The notes under the pieces are model-generated. The model was given only the letters and a program-made list of their open reading frames with translations, had not been told where the DNA came from and ran no database searches. A program made the position numbers and the translations under genes. From Xylocopa sonorina (lineage: Eukaryota; Arthropoda; Insecta; Hymenoptera; Apidae), in assembly GCF_050948175.1 (NCBI RefSeq), contig NC_135197.1:3428501-3492500 (forward strand): 64,000 bases of DNA, read 5' to 3'. Of this stretch, positions 33,393 to 48,300 are shown piece after piece; the first letter of the stretch is position 1, and each line of letters begins with the position of its first letter.

Positions 33393-36300
33393 CTGGACCG
33401 CAACCAAGAACACACTTTACCATTTGAACACACAAACGCTTTGTTAAGTCTTTGGTCCGAATTTCAAGAAAATAATAGAAAATATTCTCGACAACTTTCA
33501 CCCTTTCGCTCCGCCCTCTCACCCTTTCACGCTCTACTCGCACACGCTACGCTACGCTCTCTCATTTCATTTCTCTCTCTTACTTCCCTTTTAGTTCTAA
33601 AAAAATCATTTTATCTCTTGTCTCTCTGTCTCTCCTTGATTCGCGCGCACACATTCCTCACATTCCAACACACGAAGACTGGTCGATCTGAATCTACCTT
33701 TACCGTGACTCAACCTCAATCGTTTTCTTTTCCTCTCTTTTTGTTTAACGTTTGTAAAAGTGTGAGCAATTGATTAGAGTAGTATATTCACCCTACGAAC
33801 TGTGTTGCTTGGCTTCGATTGACAACGAACGCTCAGAGGAATGTATCAGTGTGGTGTAAACGTTTTCTCTTTTCATTTTTTTTTTTTTTTTGCCTGTTTT
33901 TGGTTTTCAGACTATTTAATTGGTGGTGTTCGATCAATTAACTATTGTTCTACGGTTAGATTTTCAGAGCAATACCAATGGAAATATCAGCGACGGTGCT
34001 ACTGTCGCTCGAACGAGACTTTCGTTCGCTCTCTCGGTTTTGTTTCTTGCGTCTCTTCCATTCGGTTGCTATTTCATACGCAACGATGATACCCATTCTA
34101 TAAATACGTTCTCCAACGACATTTTTCTGGTTGAATACGAGGTTGAGCCAGGTCGTAGATGCAGTTTCCTTGATGCAAAGTGATATTTGAAAGTAAGGAT
34201 AAGCCAGGCCGTGCGATGATAGTGGTAGCGATCACTGTGCCTGCGAATCGAAATATGTAAATAAAAATAATCCTTCGAATGATTTCGAGTATCTCTCCTA
34301 GTTGCCAACGCTTCGAATAACAATTTTGCCATCGAATCCTCTCAGTCTTCGCCGATTTCGAACAAAATTTTTAGCTACACCGGTTGTAACCTTATATCTA
34401 CAATTTTAATAATCAATTGTATTGAAGCTTCACGTATATTCGCACTTTATATTCTCTACATTTTGCAGTTGCGTTTATATGCAATATGAAATTTGAAAAA
34501 TCTGGTGAGATACTCGATTTTAGACAAATCAAGTCGAACAAGCGTGTATTTCAGCCTTTTAGATCGCAACGAGTATTCGTGCATTACTTTAAGCGGCATG
34601 CAAAAAGTATGATGGTGATTGTAGTGCTTAATGTGTTGTACGTATAATATAACTATGATGTTTGCATTTAGCATGGACGTTTTAGTTTTTCTTTTGACAA
34701 AATTTGCTAATAAATAAATATTAGTGTTTCTTAAAATAAATGATTTTTATAACAATCCAGCATTATGAAGCATTTAAGTCACTTATGTATCATCAAAAAT
34801 CAGTAGGGTATTTCACATTAAATTAATATTCTTTATGTCAAAGTTCTACATGATAATTTCTATTATTTAATTAAATGAATTGTTTTCCTACTAGATGCAA
34901 ACATATTTCAGAAACATAGTTATACCAAAATCTATGCTTAATAGACAGAAAATGTATACAATAGAGAAAACTTTTTTAATTAAATGGTAATAAAAGAACT
35001 CGCAGTGTATATTAATTAAAATACAAAAAATATTTACTGCGCTGAAAGCACTAGGCTTGTGCAGGATCTTGATAGGTTTTATAACACTTTTTCTCTAATA
35101 TTCGCTCATCTCGAATATGTATCGTTAGGCTCCCTTATTTCTTCAAACATATACTGAAATTAGAGAAAATACAGTATAAGCATTTTCAATCTTCACGAAA
35201 CGTTTAAAATAAAGTAATCTCCATCATATGGTATCTAATTTCATTAAAAATTACAGAACTCGTCACCGTGAATATAAACTAGTTTATTATTCTATTAACA
35301 ATCAGTTTGGAAAATTAATATTCCACTACGCTATTGTTAATTATAGTAACATTCACGAATAAATGATCACAAGTGCATATGTCACATAATTGGTTCGAAG
35401 CAAAACATAATTAAATGCAGCTGATGAATAATAAGATAATTGATGGGAAATCTGAACATAGTATCGCTATTTAAGGCCGTCTGTTATAAGCTGTGTCCAC
35501 TATGAATATTATCCCGGCATTTCGCCAGCATCGCAACTAGTTTCTTCAGGGATTAAGCGATACGCTGGAACTGTCACATGCACATGATTATTTGTTACAC
35601 GTTCCAAGTGTATCTATGTTACAAAACAGTTATTATCAATTAGGATAAATACTAATCGTTTAGTTAAAAAATTTGATCAAATAACATTTTCTTGTCTGTA
35701 ATTACTTGAAGAAGTTAATTACAGTACTGACGAAACGTTGGATTGGACAACATTCGTAGTGGGAAGCCTTAAATGACGATAACCATGCAAGCATTGGTCG
35801 CAAAAGCCTGCGAAATAAATAAATAGCAAAAAAAGGTTACAGTAGGAAGGTGTGACATCGATTATGAAACACAACGATATTGGAAGCAAACGAAATAAAA
35901 AAACGCAACAGAATTTCACCTGTCACGATCATCGACACAATGGAATCAAAAATCCTATAACAGAAGCCACTCGTAACACAAATTTTCGCAATCAACAACA
36001 TCATTCAATCATCTTAATAAAATAACTGTACATAAAAGCCAAGACCGGGATTTGCACACGTATCACTGCAATTTGGTCCATTCGTTTAGAGCTATCTGAA
36101 TTCAACGAATCGAAACGAATACGCGCGTCAAGTTTTCATATTATTTGCAGCCAATTACGATCATCTTTCTTCAGACGATATAGACTGTTTCAGTGTTTCG
36201 AAAGAGTCTGAAATTTAAATAAGAAGAGACCTCCCTCTTCGAACGGGTGAGAGGAAAAGACTTTCGCGTGGCACGGGAAATATATCAATTGTTCCAGCAC

Positions 36301-39300
36301 GTTTCGAACGATGCAGTTGGAATGCGTGCTCGACGATTTCCCAACGAATGGATCAAAAGGACGACACTCGATGCAGGGACACGTAAAAGCGAGACGCAAG
36401 TACGCGTACGTACGTAGCTCAAGTAAAGGACGGATACGTGTAACAAAGTATGCATGGGGTTAGTAATGGGGGGAAGAGATAGAGAAAGAAAAGTAATGGT
36501 TACCTGGAACTGTTGCATCGGGTAGGCCATCATTTGTGCCGGGGGTGGTGGTGGTGGGGGCGCGGCTTGCACCCCTGGGGGTGCCGTGACCGTCGTGGCA
36601 TGGTGCGGCGGTAACTGTGGTCCCCCAGGTAATCCCTGGCCCCAGCCTGCTGCCGTTCCAGCAGCGTGGACACCCATTCCCATTCTGTATTTATACAAAA
36701 TTATATATTTAACGTTGGCGCGAACGAATAACAGCGTTCGAGTGTTTCTTAATTATCGCGAACACTTCAAAGCTCCTTTGTCTCTTGTTCTTTACAGTCG
36801 CGCGTCGAGGAACAATCTTTCTCTTGGTCTCTGATAATTGCACAGTGGCCTCGATAATTTTTCATTTTAATGGAAAAATCGCAGTCGCTCGAATCGCTCG
36901 CACGTTCGTTGGAAACCTTCAACGATTTATTAACTATTTTACAGCGATGTTTAGAGGCGTCGTAACGGAAACGTTTTATATTCTATGCGGAACAGTTTAA
37001 ACATAAAATCGCATATTCCGGATTTATGAATATATGCATGTATCGTTACACGAGGGTTTCGAACGTTTATCGTATGATGCACGCGACTGAAAACTTTAGG
37101 TTATCTAGGATGTGTTACATTACTGGTTTACAATCCTGGTAATGCTCGGAAAGCATTCGGGTGCGCTCTTTAAGGGTGTCGTTTCACGGATCGTAAGAAC
37201 GCTGAAAGATATTCTGCTTGCCAGGAAGCAACCCCCGCCCGCGTTCGTTCGTTCGTTCTTGCCGACGTAATCTTTAAAAATTGCGCGATCGGCAAATGCA
37301 CAAATTCGATTTGATGTCTGCGTTAAGAGTGCGCCCTTGTATATACCGTTCGCTATTTCGTTTAATAATCCGACCGGTTAGGCATCCTATAAAAGTTTAA
37401 CGAATAAAATTCCAACGTTACGGTAAAGTTTTATGTCTTGTTCATCGATCGGAAACTAACATTTCCTGGGTTAATATATTCATGTTTTGATAACAGCGAC
37501 CTGGTTTCATATTTTTTACATTCACAAATCTGTGAGTCCCAGCGATACGTTCTACGTTCGTAAAACTTCAAACCTGATGAAATTGATTTATAGCATTGTT
37601 GATTTATAACATTCTGTTATGCGTTAATCGTGATTATACTGTCGAATGCATGTGACGTAATTTGGAACATAAATAAACTGATCTCGTACTTGCTATACCA
37701 AACGCGAGGCAAGTCTGGTGCAAATTGAAATTCGAATGTGGTTAAATTCGCTAAAGGATATGGAAATTTGTAGGTGTATTGAGTCGACGCGGTGATTTGG
37801 AATTAAGGTGAACTCGATGCGATTAGGTACCGTCAATTAAACGATATACATGTACACCAACGCGAAAAGCTCAATACTCGATAAAAGCGCGAATAATTGA
37901 AGACACGAGTGGATAAATCTGTCACGTAACGAAATGTTCTCGTGCATCTAATTTTGATTATTTTTTACAATTAATTCGTTCGATAGTAGCTTATCAATTG
38001 GCCATTTTGTACAGAAGAACAAAACGAAGTTACTTCCTGTTTTTCGAGGTAGATAGAGCAATCTTATCATATTTATCGGCGTCTATTTTAAAATACGTCT
38101 GCGTATTCTGTTCAAGATCTATCGATTTGTCAGGATAACAAATGCCCGGAAATATTTAAAAGTAATATACGTCTGACTCGGTTCCCTTGGCCTTCCGTGC
38201 CGTTTAAATCTCATAGGGAGTGTAAAATGACAGTTCCAGCCCTTCACCGTACGACGCGCGCACAATTGAGAGCTTTAGTTTATTTCGAGCGTGTACCATT
38301 TCTACTTTACAGTCCTGAGAATACTCGAGACGCATTCGGATACCCACTTTAAGGGCGTCATTTCATAGGTCGTAAAAGCTTCGAAAGATATTCTATCCCA
38401 GAAATTACCAAGGCCTTTATACCATGTGATCCTTAAAAGTTGCGCTCTTTTGTGCTCCACACATTCGCAGGTTACAGTTTAAAGCCGAGCTGCGTTTACT
38501 ATTTTACGACATCGTCAAGTTTTCAATTAAATTTATTCACCGTTTTATCGCGATCATTTCCGGAGGTCTTGCTCTAATATAATCGGCTGTAGCTGCGAAA
38601 TCTATAACATTACGTATGCAATATTCGTTATTCAACGTTACACGGCTCGCGGCGTAATGTAAATTCGGCTTACATTTTTGATTGTACATAAAAATCAGTA
38701 ATACAGAATATTCCCCACGGGGTGTATTGAAATTGCTGAAAGACGAACGAGAAGCGCGGTGACCTCGCCAGCTCGAATCGAGATAGAAAATCAAGTGGTG
38801 TGTCGTTAAATTTCGTCCACGCTTGTTCGCTGCGATCAAAAGGATTGACGTCTCTTAAGTCGTGTCAACAAAGCTACACGGTTTCGTTTCGAATAGCACG
38901 TTACGATCGAGCATGGCGCTTTGTGAGAGAAAAGGTAACAGAAACGAAGCCAATGGATACTTGCGACAAATACAACTAGACACAGACACAAGAATGATCT
39001 TCCCGCGCTGTTTATACAGAAATTACATCAATTCTAAGCAGCGGATTGTAAAGTTTATGCTCTGTCGAGTGTCCAATTCGAATGAGAGTGGAAAAGCTAA
39101 ATTTTATATGTTGAAAATTAAATAATTTTGTGTAATTGTATATTTTATTTACGTGTTTACAACGGATAACAGAAGATATAAAATGTAACAAGTTTTCAAA
39201 ATTTTGTACCTTTTTCTTAGCAATGAATTATTAGAAAAGTGGAATTATTTAGCTGTGAAATAGAATTATTGAGGTCTGTTTTAGGTGTCACACGTATCTG

Positions 39301-42300
39301 TCGCGGATTTCCAGGTCAAATTCAATGATGTATACTAATGTGATATTTTCATCGGTCATTTATAGTCATTGTGTCATGAACATTAACGGCGAGCATTAAG
39401 TTCAGCCATCGCCTCAAGTTAGGATGTTATAAGAACCGACTTGACCTACTGAGCTTTGTTTACGTTTACTGGTGTTAGCTACCCACTACTTCGCCTAATT
39501 GATTAAGATCAATGATGAGACAAGAACTGACAAGCGGATTACTGTAGAAATTTAAACAGATCTCGACTAACATGGCATAAAAGCTTTTTATCGCATTCAT
39601 ATCATATTACACTGGTTAATATACTTTTCCGTTTAAAAGCGTTGAAGTAATATTAAAATTGCTCGTTTAAATCACACGTTACTACCGCTGTCCTTAGATA
39701 AGTTACAAGAAGTTATCCAAGTGTAAAGAGAAACGTTCTCGTTCTTTATCCTGGTATTATACGAAATTATAGTGATCGTGGATTCATAAATTTTAACGAC
39801 TTTTATACCACTGTTAAAGAAAAGTGGAGCAATTCTAGTCGAACGTTGGTATTTAAGTCATTCGATGTAACGAGGAGCTTGCTCGCAAAAGGAGAAAAGC
39901 GCGCTCTGTGTTATTAATGACTCCTTAATCCAATTCTTCTTCCTTAAACTTCTATCATTCGTTTGATTAATTAAATTGCTACTAACGATGCCAATTTCAC
40001 GTGATCTTAAATACATTATTAGCCGTTTTGCATCGACGGAACGTTAAAAGATATTGAAAGCTCTTTAGAATTCATCGCACGAGAATAGACATGACTGTAC
40101 GTCACGCGACATTGAGTTGAAAAAGTACCATAGCGAGTCAACTTTATTCCTGAAACCACTGTGCAGTATTTAATCGAACAGTGGTGCTAAATTTTTAATT
40201 CCAGAAGCGTTAGTGTAAAACAAAGTTTCTCTTTGGTGGATGAATTCGTCGAATTCTTGGAAAAATGCTTCGCTACCATTCTTCCATCGGGGCCGCCCTC
40301 GATCGCAAGGAATTACTCTGGCCACTGGCAGGGAAGTAAATAGCTTACCCCATGTACTGCGCCTGTTGATATCCGGCGAATTGTCCGTAAGTGTATCCCT
40401 GCATCCCTTGAAGGAAACCACCGGCCTGCATCTGCGTCGCTGTCGTGGGGTAAGATTGGGGCGGATACCAGTATCCGAGCTGCCCGGCACCGCCGACGCC
40501 ACCGACGCCTCCGACACCCGCGACGCCTGCCGCCGCCGCGGCGGCAGCTGCTGCCGCCGCGTAGTATGGGTACGTCGCCGACGATAACGCCTGGAAGAGC
40601 ACAGAGATCAATGAAATAGAAACGAGTACAGGGCATCGCGTGGATTTTTATGCTTAACGATGTCGATAGGGTTAAGGATGGTAATACTGCTCGCTAAAAG
40701 GTCCCGCTAACGTCTCGTAAGTCCCGCTAAATTGCCGTGCCGCCAACGGACCCCGGTACCTCTGCTCCAATGCGCCGCGGTTCTTCGAATCTTCGCTTCG
40801 TCTTGCGAATTTCGATTCTCGAGGCTCTCCATTTGTTAGACGATTTTTTGGAAAATCGTCTCGACACACTCGCGACTATTTTGATAGAGGTTTTGATTTG
40901 GCATAAACGCGTGGGTTACATGCTTTTAATTTAATCGATGCTATGTAAATACTTAAGTAACTCAAGTAGAATAATCCATGGCGAATGTGTTAACGCGGAA
41001 AAAATCAACGCATGAAATAGTCAACAAACTAATTCTGACGGTATTTTCGTTTACGAATTCTATATAATACGTGGACCATAAAACTGTCTCTCGTTGTTCT
41101 ATCGATTATCGCGTTATCTGGCAATCAAATAGTATCGGCGTAGATTTGGTCTGCAATAAAAATACGAGCCAGCGGGCCGAAAATTGAAGAACCAGATTGC
41201 CCAGAGCGGCGATTGCCGGCTAATTTGCCGGGGTTAAGAAGGAGGATCGAACACGAAAGCAGTCGAACTGCGTCGAGTACGAAACGGTGGCACGATGAGG
41301 TATATACGTAGTAATGCGATATCCCGGTGCTCGTGGGAGAAGCGCGTTATGGGAATAGGGATCAATTAGAGCGATGTCACGGGCCGAGTAGCAGCGGATG
41401 GATGGACGGAAGTACTACTGGGGTGGGCGCGAGGGAGAAGGGGGCGGTACTTCGGCTACCATTCCCAGATCGGACGTACTTACTCGTCCTACCGGCGCTA
41501 ATTGCTAAGAGACCCGACAGACACACTTTAGAGCGAGGCCCGTGAATAGACCGGAATCTTGCCCGATTCCCTGTCCCAGCCCTCCTCCTACTTCCGTTTT
41601 TACTCCTTCACTGGGCTCGTACCAACCGGTCATGCACCGAACGCAAAGCCTCCACCGGATGGAACTGGCAATCGAATACCGTAACTATTTCCTTTTTCCA
41701 ATACCTCGTAGGAGCCTGTTTTTTTCCGCGATTTATTCCCGGATAATGACACGCGTGCTCCCGCTACCTTTGATACGGGCAAATTGCCTCTCGGAGGTAT
41801 TGGTATTGTATTTATAATCGTTAATAGTGTCGTTAACGATGGTGGCCGAGAACAGTCAGAAACGACTGTTAGTTATGTTTAAGAGTATTGTTTGATGCGA
41901 TATTTAGATGAAACTTGCGAGGGATAAAATGGAGGATTTGATCTTTTGGAACGTGTTAAATTTTACTTTAGGCGTTTGTTGGATTAATCAGACCATATTA
42001 ACCAGAATTTTATTTATTTGAATTGCGTTATTTTCTCTAGTGGTATAATTCGAATGATGAGAATAGAAATCGTGCGATTTATTTAAGAGATCGTTCGCCT
42101 AGAAATCATATTTCCCTCTTATTTAGTTTCAATTGGAACGCTTACGTAGGAGATATATACGATACGATCGAACAGACTTATGCGATAATGCATTTGCCAA
42201 GATATCTCAATCCCTAATTCAAACTTAACTCACGATCAGTTTTAGTTCAAAGTGGACTTGGTACTAATTGCTAGGATCTCTGGCACATACCGCGGCGTTA

Positions 42301-45300
42301 AAACGTAGTTCGAACACGAACTCGTCGATAAACGTTCCTCTCAAATTCATATCATTCGTGTTACAATTACTTCTCTTATTATCCCATTTACACAGGATTT
42401 AACTTTATGGATTAACTTTCTATGTTTTGTACTTTGTGCTCGTATGACGTTTCCTGTTTCAATTCATAATAAGTTTTGCAAATCTACATTTTACTGTATT
42501 GTTATCCATTTCGTTCAAAATTTAATTCGTATAATGTACGATATATTCGATTTGAATCTTAATGAGAGCGTTTCATGGAGAGTACTTATACATACATATC
42601 GTAACAAATTCAAATAAATATGCGGGAATAAAGAGGGTGAACGCGAACGTACTGAAAGTATAACAAGCTCGATGAAATATTTCGCTTGTGAAATAACTTT
42701 TAGCGTTTCATCGAATGCTAATATAAAAATAGATCGCATCGACGATTCTACGCTTTCATCGTATTTTTAATCGCGACGAAAGGCAAGCACTCGCACGTAT
42801 TTCGAATCAGACCAATTTCATATTTTCGAACTGTTTTTACGTGAAACTTTGCTACTTTTTCCTGCTTAGCTCTCAAGTACCATCGACATTTCCCCCGTGA
42901 CCGATGAAACTGGATATTCAACATTTTATTTAGAATTTTATTTTAAGCGCCGTTTCAAATTTTTATTTTATTTCCGAATCGTGCCGCGAATTTCATCGCT
43001 TTCTCTTTCCGCGAGAGGTCAATAAAAGAGCGAACGTTTACCTGTCCAGTTTGTTGAGCATTGTTCGGATCTCCGCTCTCCTTGCCCCAGCTGCATTTCA
43101 CCGTTTGACCATTGATGTCGGTGTTGTGTACAGCCACAATAGCGTGTGTCGCCGATTCTTTGGTAGAAAACCTGGAATACAAACAGCCACGAATCTCAGA
43201 TTAGCCTTCAGCGTTCCGTTGTCGACCAACCGCGCGTTCGACGATTTTAGGACCGAATAAACTTAGTTATCGTGAATTATCTGCCGAAGAGAGGGTTCGT
43301 ATCTTTTTATCCTCGACACTTCGAATTAATTTCTGCTCATTGCCGACCATGGTGATATATTCGAAATTCTGCGACGCATTTATCGTTATGCTTTGGGCAA
43401 GTTTACGATTTCAGGTCGAAATTCACGAGAAAAAGGAATCCGTCTGACGTCTTACACTCGGAACGCGTTGTACCCTCGCTGAAACGACGCCATAAATTCC
43501 TCGTCGTTACAATAGTCAAAGACGAGCCAGCTGCGTAGAAAAAATGAGGCTGAGTGCTTTTTTAAGAAGCATCATTCTCCAGAAGCAAGGAGGGGGGAGG
43601 GGTGGGCGCATTAAAAATTCATTTCACACGCACTCGCCCCGCCGCTCGTATTCACCGAGGGCGGATGGAATTTGCAAACACGCGGCGCACACAAGCTCGG
43701 CGAGGAGTCGGCGGAAAAATATGCAGCGCGATCCGGCCGACATTCTTTTTTTTTTTTTGGTTTTTTGTTTTCCGCCGGTTACACGGGGACCTTATTATCG
43801 TAGCTTTAACGAAACTGCCGGCTAGTACCGTTCTCAGCGGCTCCTGCAGTTTAATCTATGCGAGTTCCGCCGTGCGCACGAATAACCACGATAATTGTGA
43901 ATCCCGCCGAATCCAGATTATACCGTCTATCTAGAGATTCCATGTTAAATCGTAGTTTCACGGTACGCGTATACAGGTAGCGCGCTACTTTGAATTTCAT
44001 ACAGTTTGGAGAGCGTTCAAAGTGTATCGAGCATGTGAACAAACACCGACCGGGTCCACTCCCTCCGACCATCCCCTCGCCGTGTGATATTATCATTTTG
44101 GTCGATAACGACCGGGTTAACCGCGTGCCCTACGCCCACCGTCCCCGTAGCGAGTCGGCTTTGTCTTTCTCTTGGTTGACGCCGGGGGTTCATTTATTTG
44201 TTACACGTCGCGCGGACGCGTAAAATCAAAGGGGTTGCGGACCAGTTACGGAGACCGGATCTCGCGTTGCCGAACACTCGACAACGGGCGTACACCCTTT
44301 ATTTATCATGGCCCTTCAATTACCAGGCGAGGTTAAGGCTTGCCATTTGGCATCCGGCCAAGATTCGGGGGGCTGGTATGTCCTCGTAAATGTCGTCTAT
44401 GTAACCGGCTGCTGGACGGGGTACGTTACGCCGCGTGGCTGGGCATAAACACGTCGTTTTTAGGGGCATTATAAAGATAATCTTACGCGCGGATGCCTGC
44501 CTTGCAGGATTCCGAATACGGTTTCCTCTCGTTAATGAAAGAGATGGGATCGCGTTCTCTGACGTCGCGACTGTTGGGCCGGCCTTCGCGGAAAAGGAGC
44601 ATTCCATTTTTCTCTTTTAATGAAATTTGCGATAGGAGTATTCCGTTTGTGGAGCGTGGAAAAAATAATTGGATCTTTCTCTAAGAATTTCGTTGCATTT
44701 ATTCCGAATGATATTTCATTTATGGTTATTAATGTTTGGGCGAGTATTGGACATCGAGGCTCCTTCTGCAGCCAACGGTACAATTTCGACCGGTTAATGA
44801 TGGAGCGTGTTCTTAATTATTCAAATGGAGTAATCTGTACTAACGATCCCACGGTAAATTAACTTGTCATTTAGAACGAAATCTTTGTCGTTGGCGTAAT
44901 TGCGAGGGATATACTTGTTATACCTTTAGTTTATAATTCCGTTTGTACGACATCCTTCGAGTTACATTTCATTCTTCGTATATCATGATTGCTGCACGTT
45001 GAATTGTGTTGAGCGATACATTTTAATTTTTTTCAATTATTTTAAACATACACCAGTAAGCAAGGAAACGTAGATATCGTTTCTCAAAAGAAGATCTGTA
45101 AATGTAAAATGTGTCGTCTGTAACAAGAACCCTCCAAGAGATACTTCAGTTATGGATGCGCACAGTTTGATTTCCTTTCAGTGCAGCGCGATGTAAAGTA
45201 AAATAATATTGAATTAATAATTTTATCAATAACCGAAGAACACAAAGAAAGATCAGAATCACCGTTAACTTTCAACGGATCGCAATTATAATTATTTAAT

Positions 45301-48300
45301 ACTCCGCGCGGTCGGTCGAACGAAATACCGTGTTCAGAACAGATGCGACTAAAAATAAAATGCAAAACACCGCGGCGGTGGGCGGGTTAATATTTCATAT
45401 GAAATTGAAAGTATTCGAATAGCGGATCGTAGCACTTTGAATGGCCCCAGCCCGCGTATCCAGTTACTTTAAAACGTATATCAGCTATCGGCTGTCAATT
45501 CCGAGCACGTCCCCCAACAAAATTCGATCAATTTTCGTCGCCCGAGCATCTCACGAGAGTTCGACCGTCGATTGACGAATACGACACCCGGGCTGCTCGG
45601 AAGGACCGGCGAAAAATCATCGAATTTATCGGGAGATTAGGTCACTCTTAACATCCTCGATCCGGGACTGCACAATAGGGTCCGGCGTCCAGAAGTTCGC
45701 TCTCTATCCACGTCTTCAAGCACGACGAAGGATGGTCATCGTCAGCAACCGACCCCTTTTCTGCCATCTCGCCTCGTTCTCGCGCCGAAGTCTAAAGCCC
45801 GTCCGATAACCAGCAGTAGATAAGATTCTTTCTTTTCACCGAGAAGAAAGGATCTCTTTCTCCCTCTCTTACTCCCCAACCCTCCTTTTCCCCCCCGCCC
45901 CGCTCCCGTTTCTCTCCGCCTCTCTCCTACATCCTGCCAACACTGTCACGGTCTATACAGTGTATCCAGGGAGTAAGTGCATACGTCATCCCGAGATATT
46001 CGTTTCCGTAGTTCCTGACTATAGAAGAATGGAAGAAGGAAGAGCAATTAGACGGAAGATATCCGAACGACGGACATTGTCCACGGGTGGCGGAACTGCA
46101 GCAGACACACCGAGGGATACCGGCTGGGTAACAGGGGTTGCTACCGTTGGGACTAGAAGAAAGAAGAATGATGCTGAATAGCATAGAATGTGCGCGAGAA
46201 ACGTTGCTGCAGGTCGAACCGTGGCGACGGGTCAAGGGGGGCGGGGAGGAGGGGGGGGGGGAGGGGGAAGCTGCTGCTGCTGCTGCTGGGAAAGAGTTTT
46301 TCGTCCCCTTATTCCGCCCCTTTCTTCTGTAGCCATTGCTCGTTTCGAACCTACCCTCTCACGGGCTCGCTGTACGTAGTTTGTTCCAACCTGGCTCGCT
46401 GAAACTTATACAGCTGTCTCCGGGATAGCCTTTAAGAGATACTGATGGGTATACAGGGTGTTCGCTCTAGCGCTGGAAATACCCGGTTCAATTTGGTTGA
46501 ATAACGCGGTAGATTCGGCCGAATTGAACCGCGTCAATTTTTCTTCCAGCGAATTTCAGTGGTAGAAAGGTTCGCGTCGAGTTTCAATTATCTCACTTTT
46601 CGATAATTCTCACCGTTTAAAAGCACGTAGTTAAAAGGCAATTTGTTCTATCAGATATCGAAGCTAATTCAGCAAATGGTACAAACATGAATTTCACTCG
46701 GAAGACGTTGAATTTACAGCAGCAGAAGCAGAGAGCAATTCCGCGTATACATCGTGCGCAGACGGTCCGGAGAGAAAAATGCTCCTCCGATTTCTCCAGC
46801 TTCGTTGTTCCCGTGCAACTCGTTTATCCCTCGCGCGAATTATCGCCGCGTAGAACCGTAATGATGGTTAATCGCGAAACGGACATTTACAGGTTTATTG
46901 CGTGACGATGCATACCTGGGCTGCATTGCGATAACGTAGCACGTGAACTTTGGAAGGTGCGATTGGCTGGCGGGTACGGTATGCGTGTGTGATAGACGCG
47001 GTACGCTCGACAAAGGGAGCGAAAGGAGACGGGGGACGAGGAGAAAGACGGTAAATATGATTAGCGAAACCGATCGGAGAATAATATTGGCTGCGAAGGC
47101 ATTAGTCGTGAATCAGAAGCGATTCTTCGAGTCATCCGAGTTATTCGATAGCCTCTATTTCTCTCGACAATAGAATTCAATTATTGGAACACGTATTGTA
47201 TCCCCCGCGTAACCGTATATATGTACGTGCGTGTATTTATATGGCGATGCGCGGGGAAGTAGAAAAAATTACGAAGCTTGTAAATGGCAACCTATTACGG
47301 TACACCGATGGAAGCGGGTCGCAGATATATACGCGTACACACCATTGCTCGTAAATATCAGCACGTTTTGATCGATTCGTATTAATAGCACGTGAATGTT
47401 ATCGAAACGTGTAAATTACTGGTAAATTGATGATTTCGATCTTTTCGTTAGATTGTCATTTAAAACTGGAGTGGAACGATGATGAAATTATTTTCTATTT
47501 TTTTTCTCTCTCGCTCTCTTTTTTTTTGTTGTACCGGTAACACGTAGCAGTTACCATTTTTGTAGACGTACACGAGGATAACATGATTGGTACAACTGTT
47601 ATTAAAATCGAGTGGTCGCGATAACAATAGTAAATTGGAAAACAGTAATTAGAAAAGCAGTGAAGGGCACTGCAAATATATCGTGAACGAAATTACGTAC
47701 AGTGTGTAAATTGTAGTTTTAACTTGCGCATTGCTTGGGAGAAAGCCATTTTCGTTGGATTCCTCTTTTTTTTTATTATCGATAGAATAATTCAAATGTA
47801 TTTATTTTAATTTTTCAATATTTTGCCTTGCAATTAAAATTTGTATCGCGAAAGAACCAAACGCGCACATACTTCCGCTAGAATAATAGCTTTTAATTGA
47901 ACTACATTTACTAATGCCGCATTCGATGTCATCGAGTAGCTAATGATGTAGATATAAAGCTAAATAAATGCAATTATACAATGACGATCGAACTGATGGA
48001 GAGTGAAAAATGAATAATCCAACTGTGAGTGACTATTACCACTGAGAGAAGGGATTATTTTTATTGGTGCGTCGGAATTTGAATGGAAAGCTGGAACTAA
48101 TGACGCGCGAAATACGGGACGATGGCTCTTTATCGTAATATTCGCAATTTGTCTCGAGGCAAACGAGATAGGTCCTGGATGGTGCGTGGTCTCTGAAATC
48201 GCGGAGTCATGGTTATTTTACTCCTAAACCGTGGCGCATCGACGTTCCCGAGCGTCGATAGAACACGCGAGTGATTTTGGCCGCGTTCCGGGATCAGCCA

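Noticed and set aside
44320..44607. 95-residue minus-strand open frame inside the RRM3 intron
   Set aside because: No acceptor or donor in a phase compatible with TIA-1, no domain, and competing frames on the other strand.
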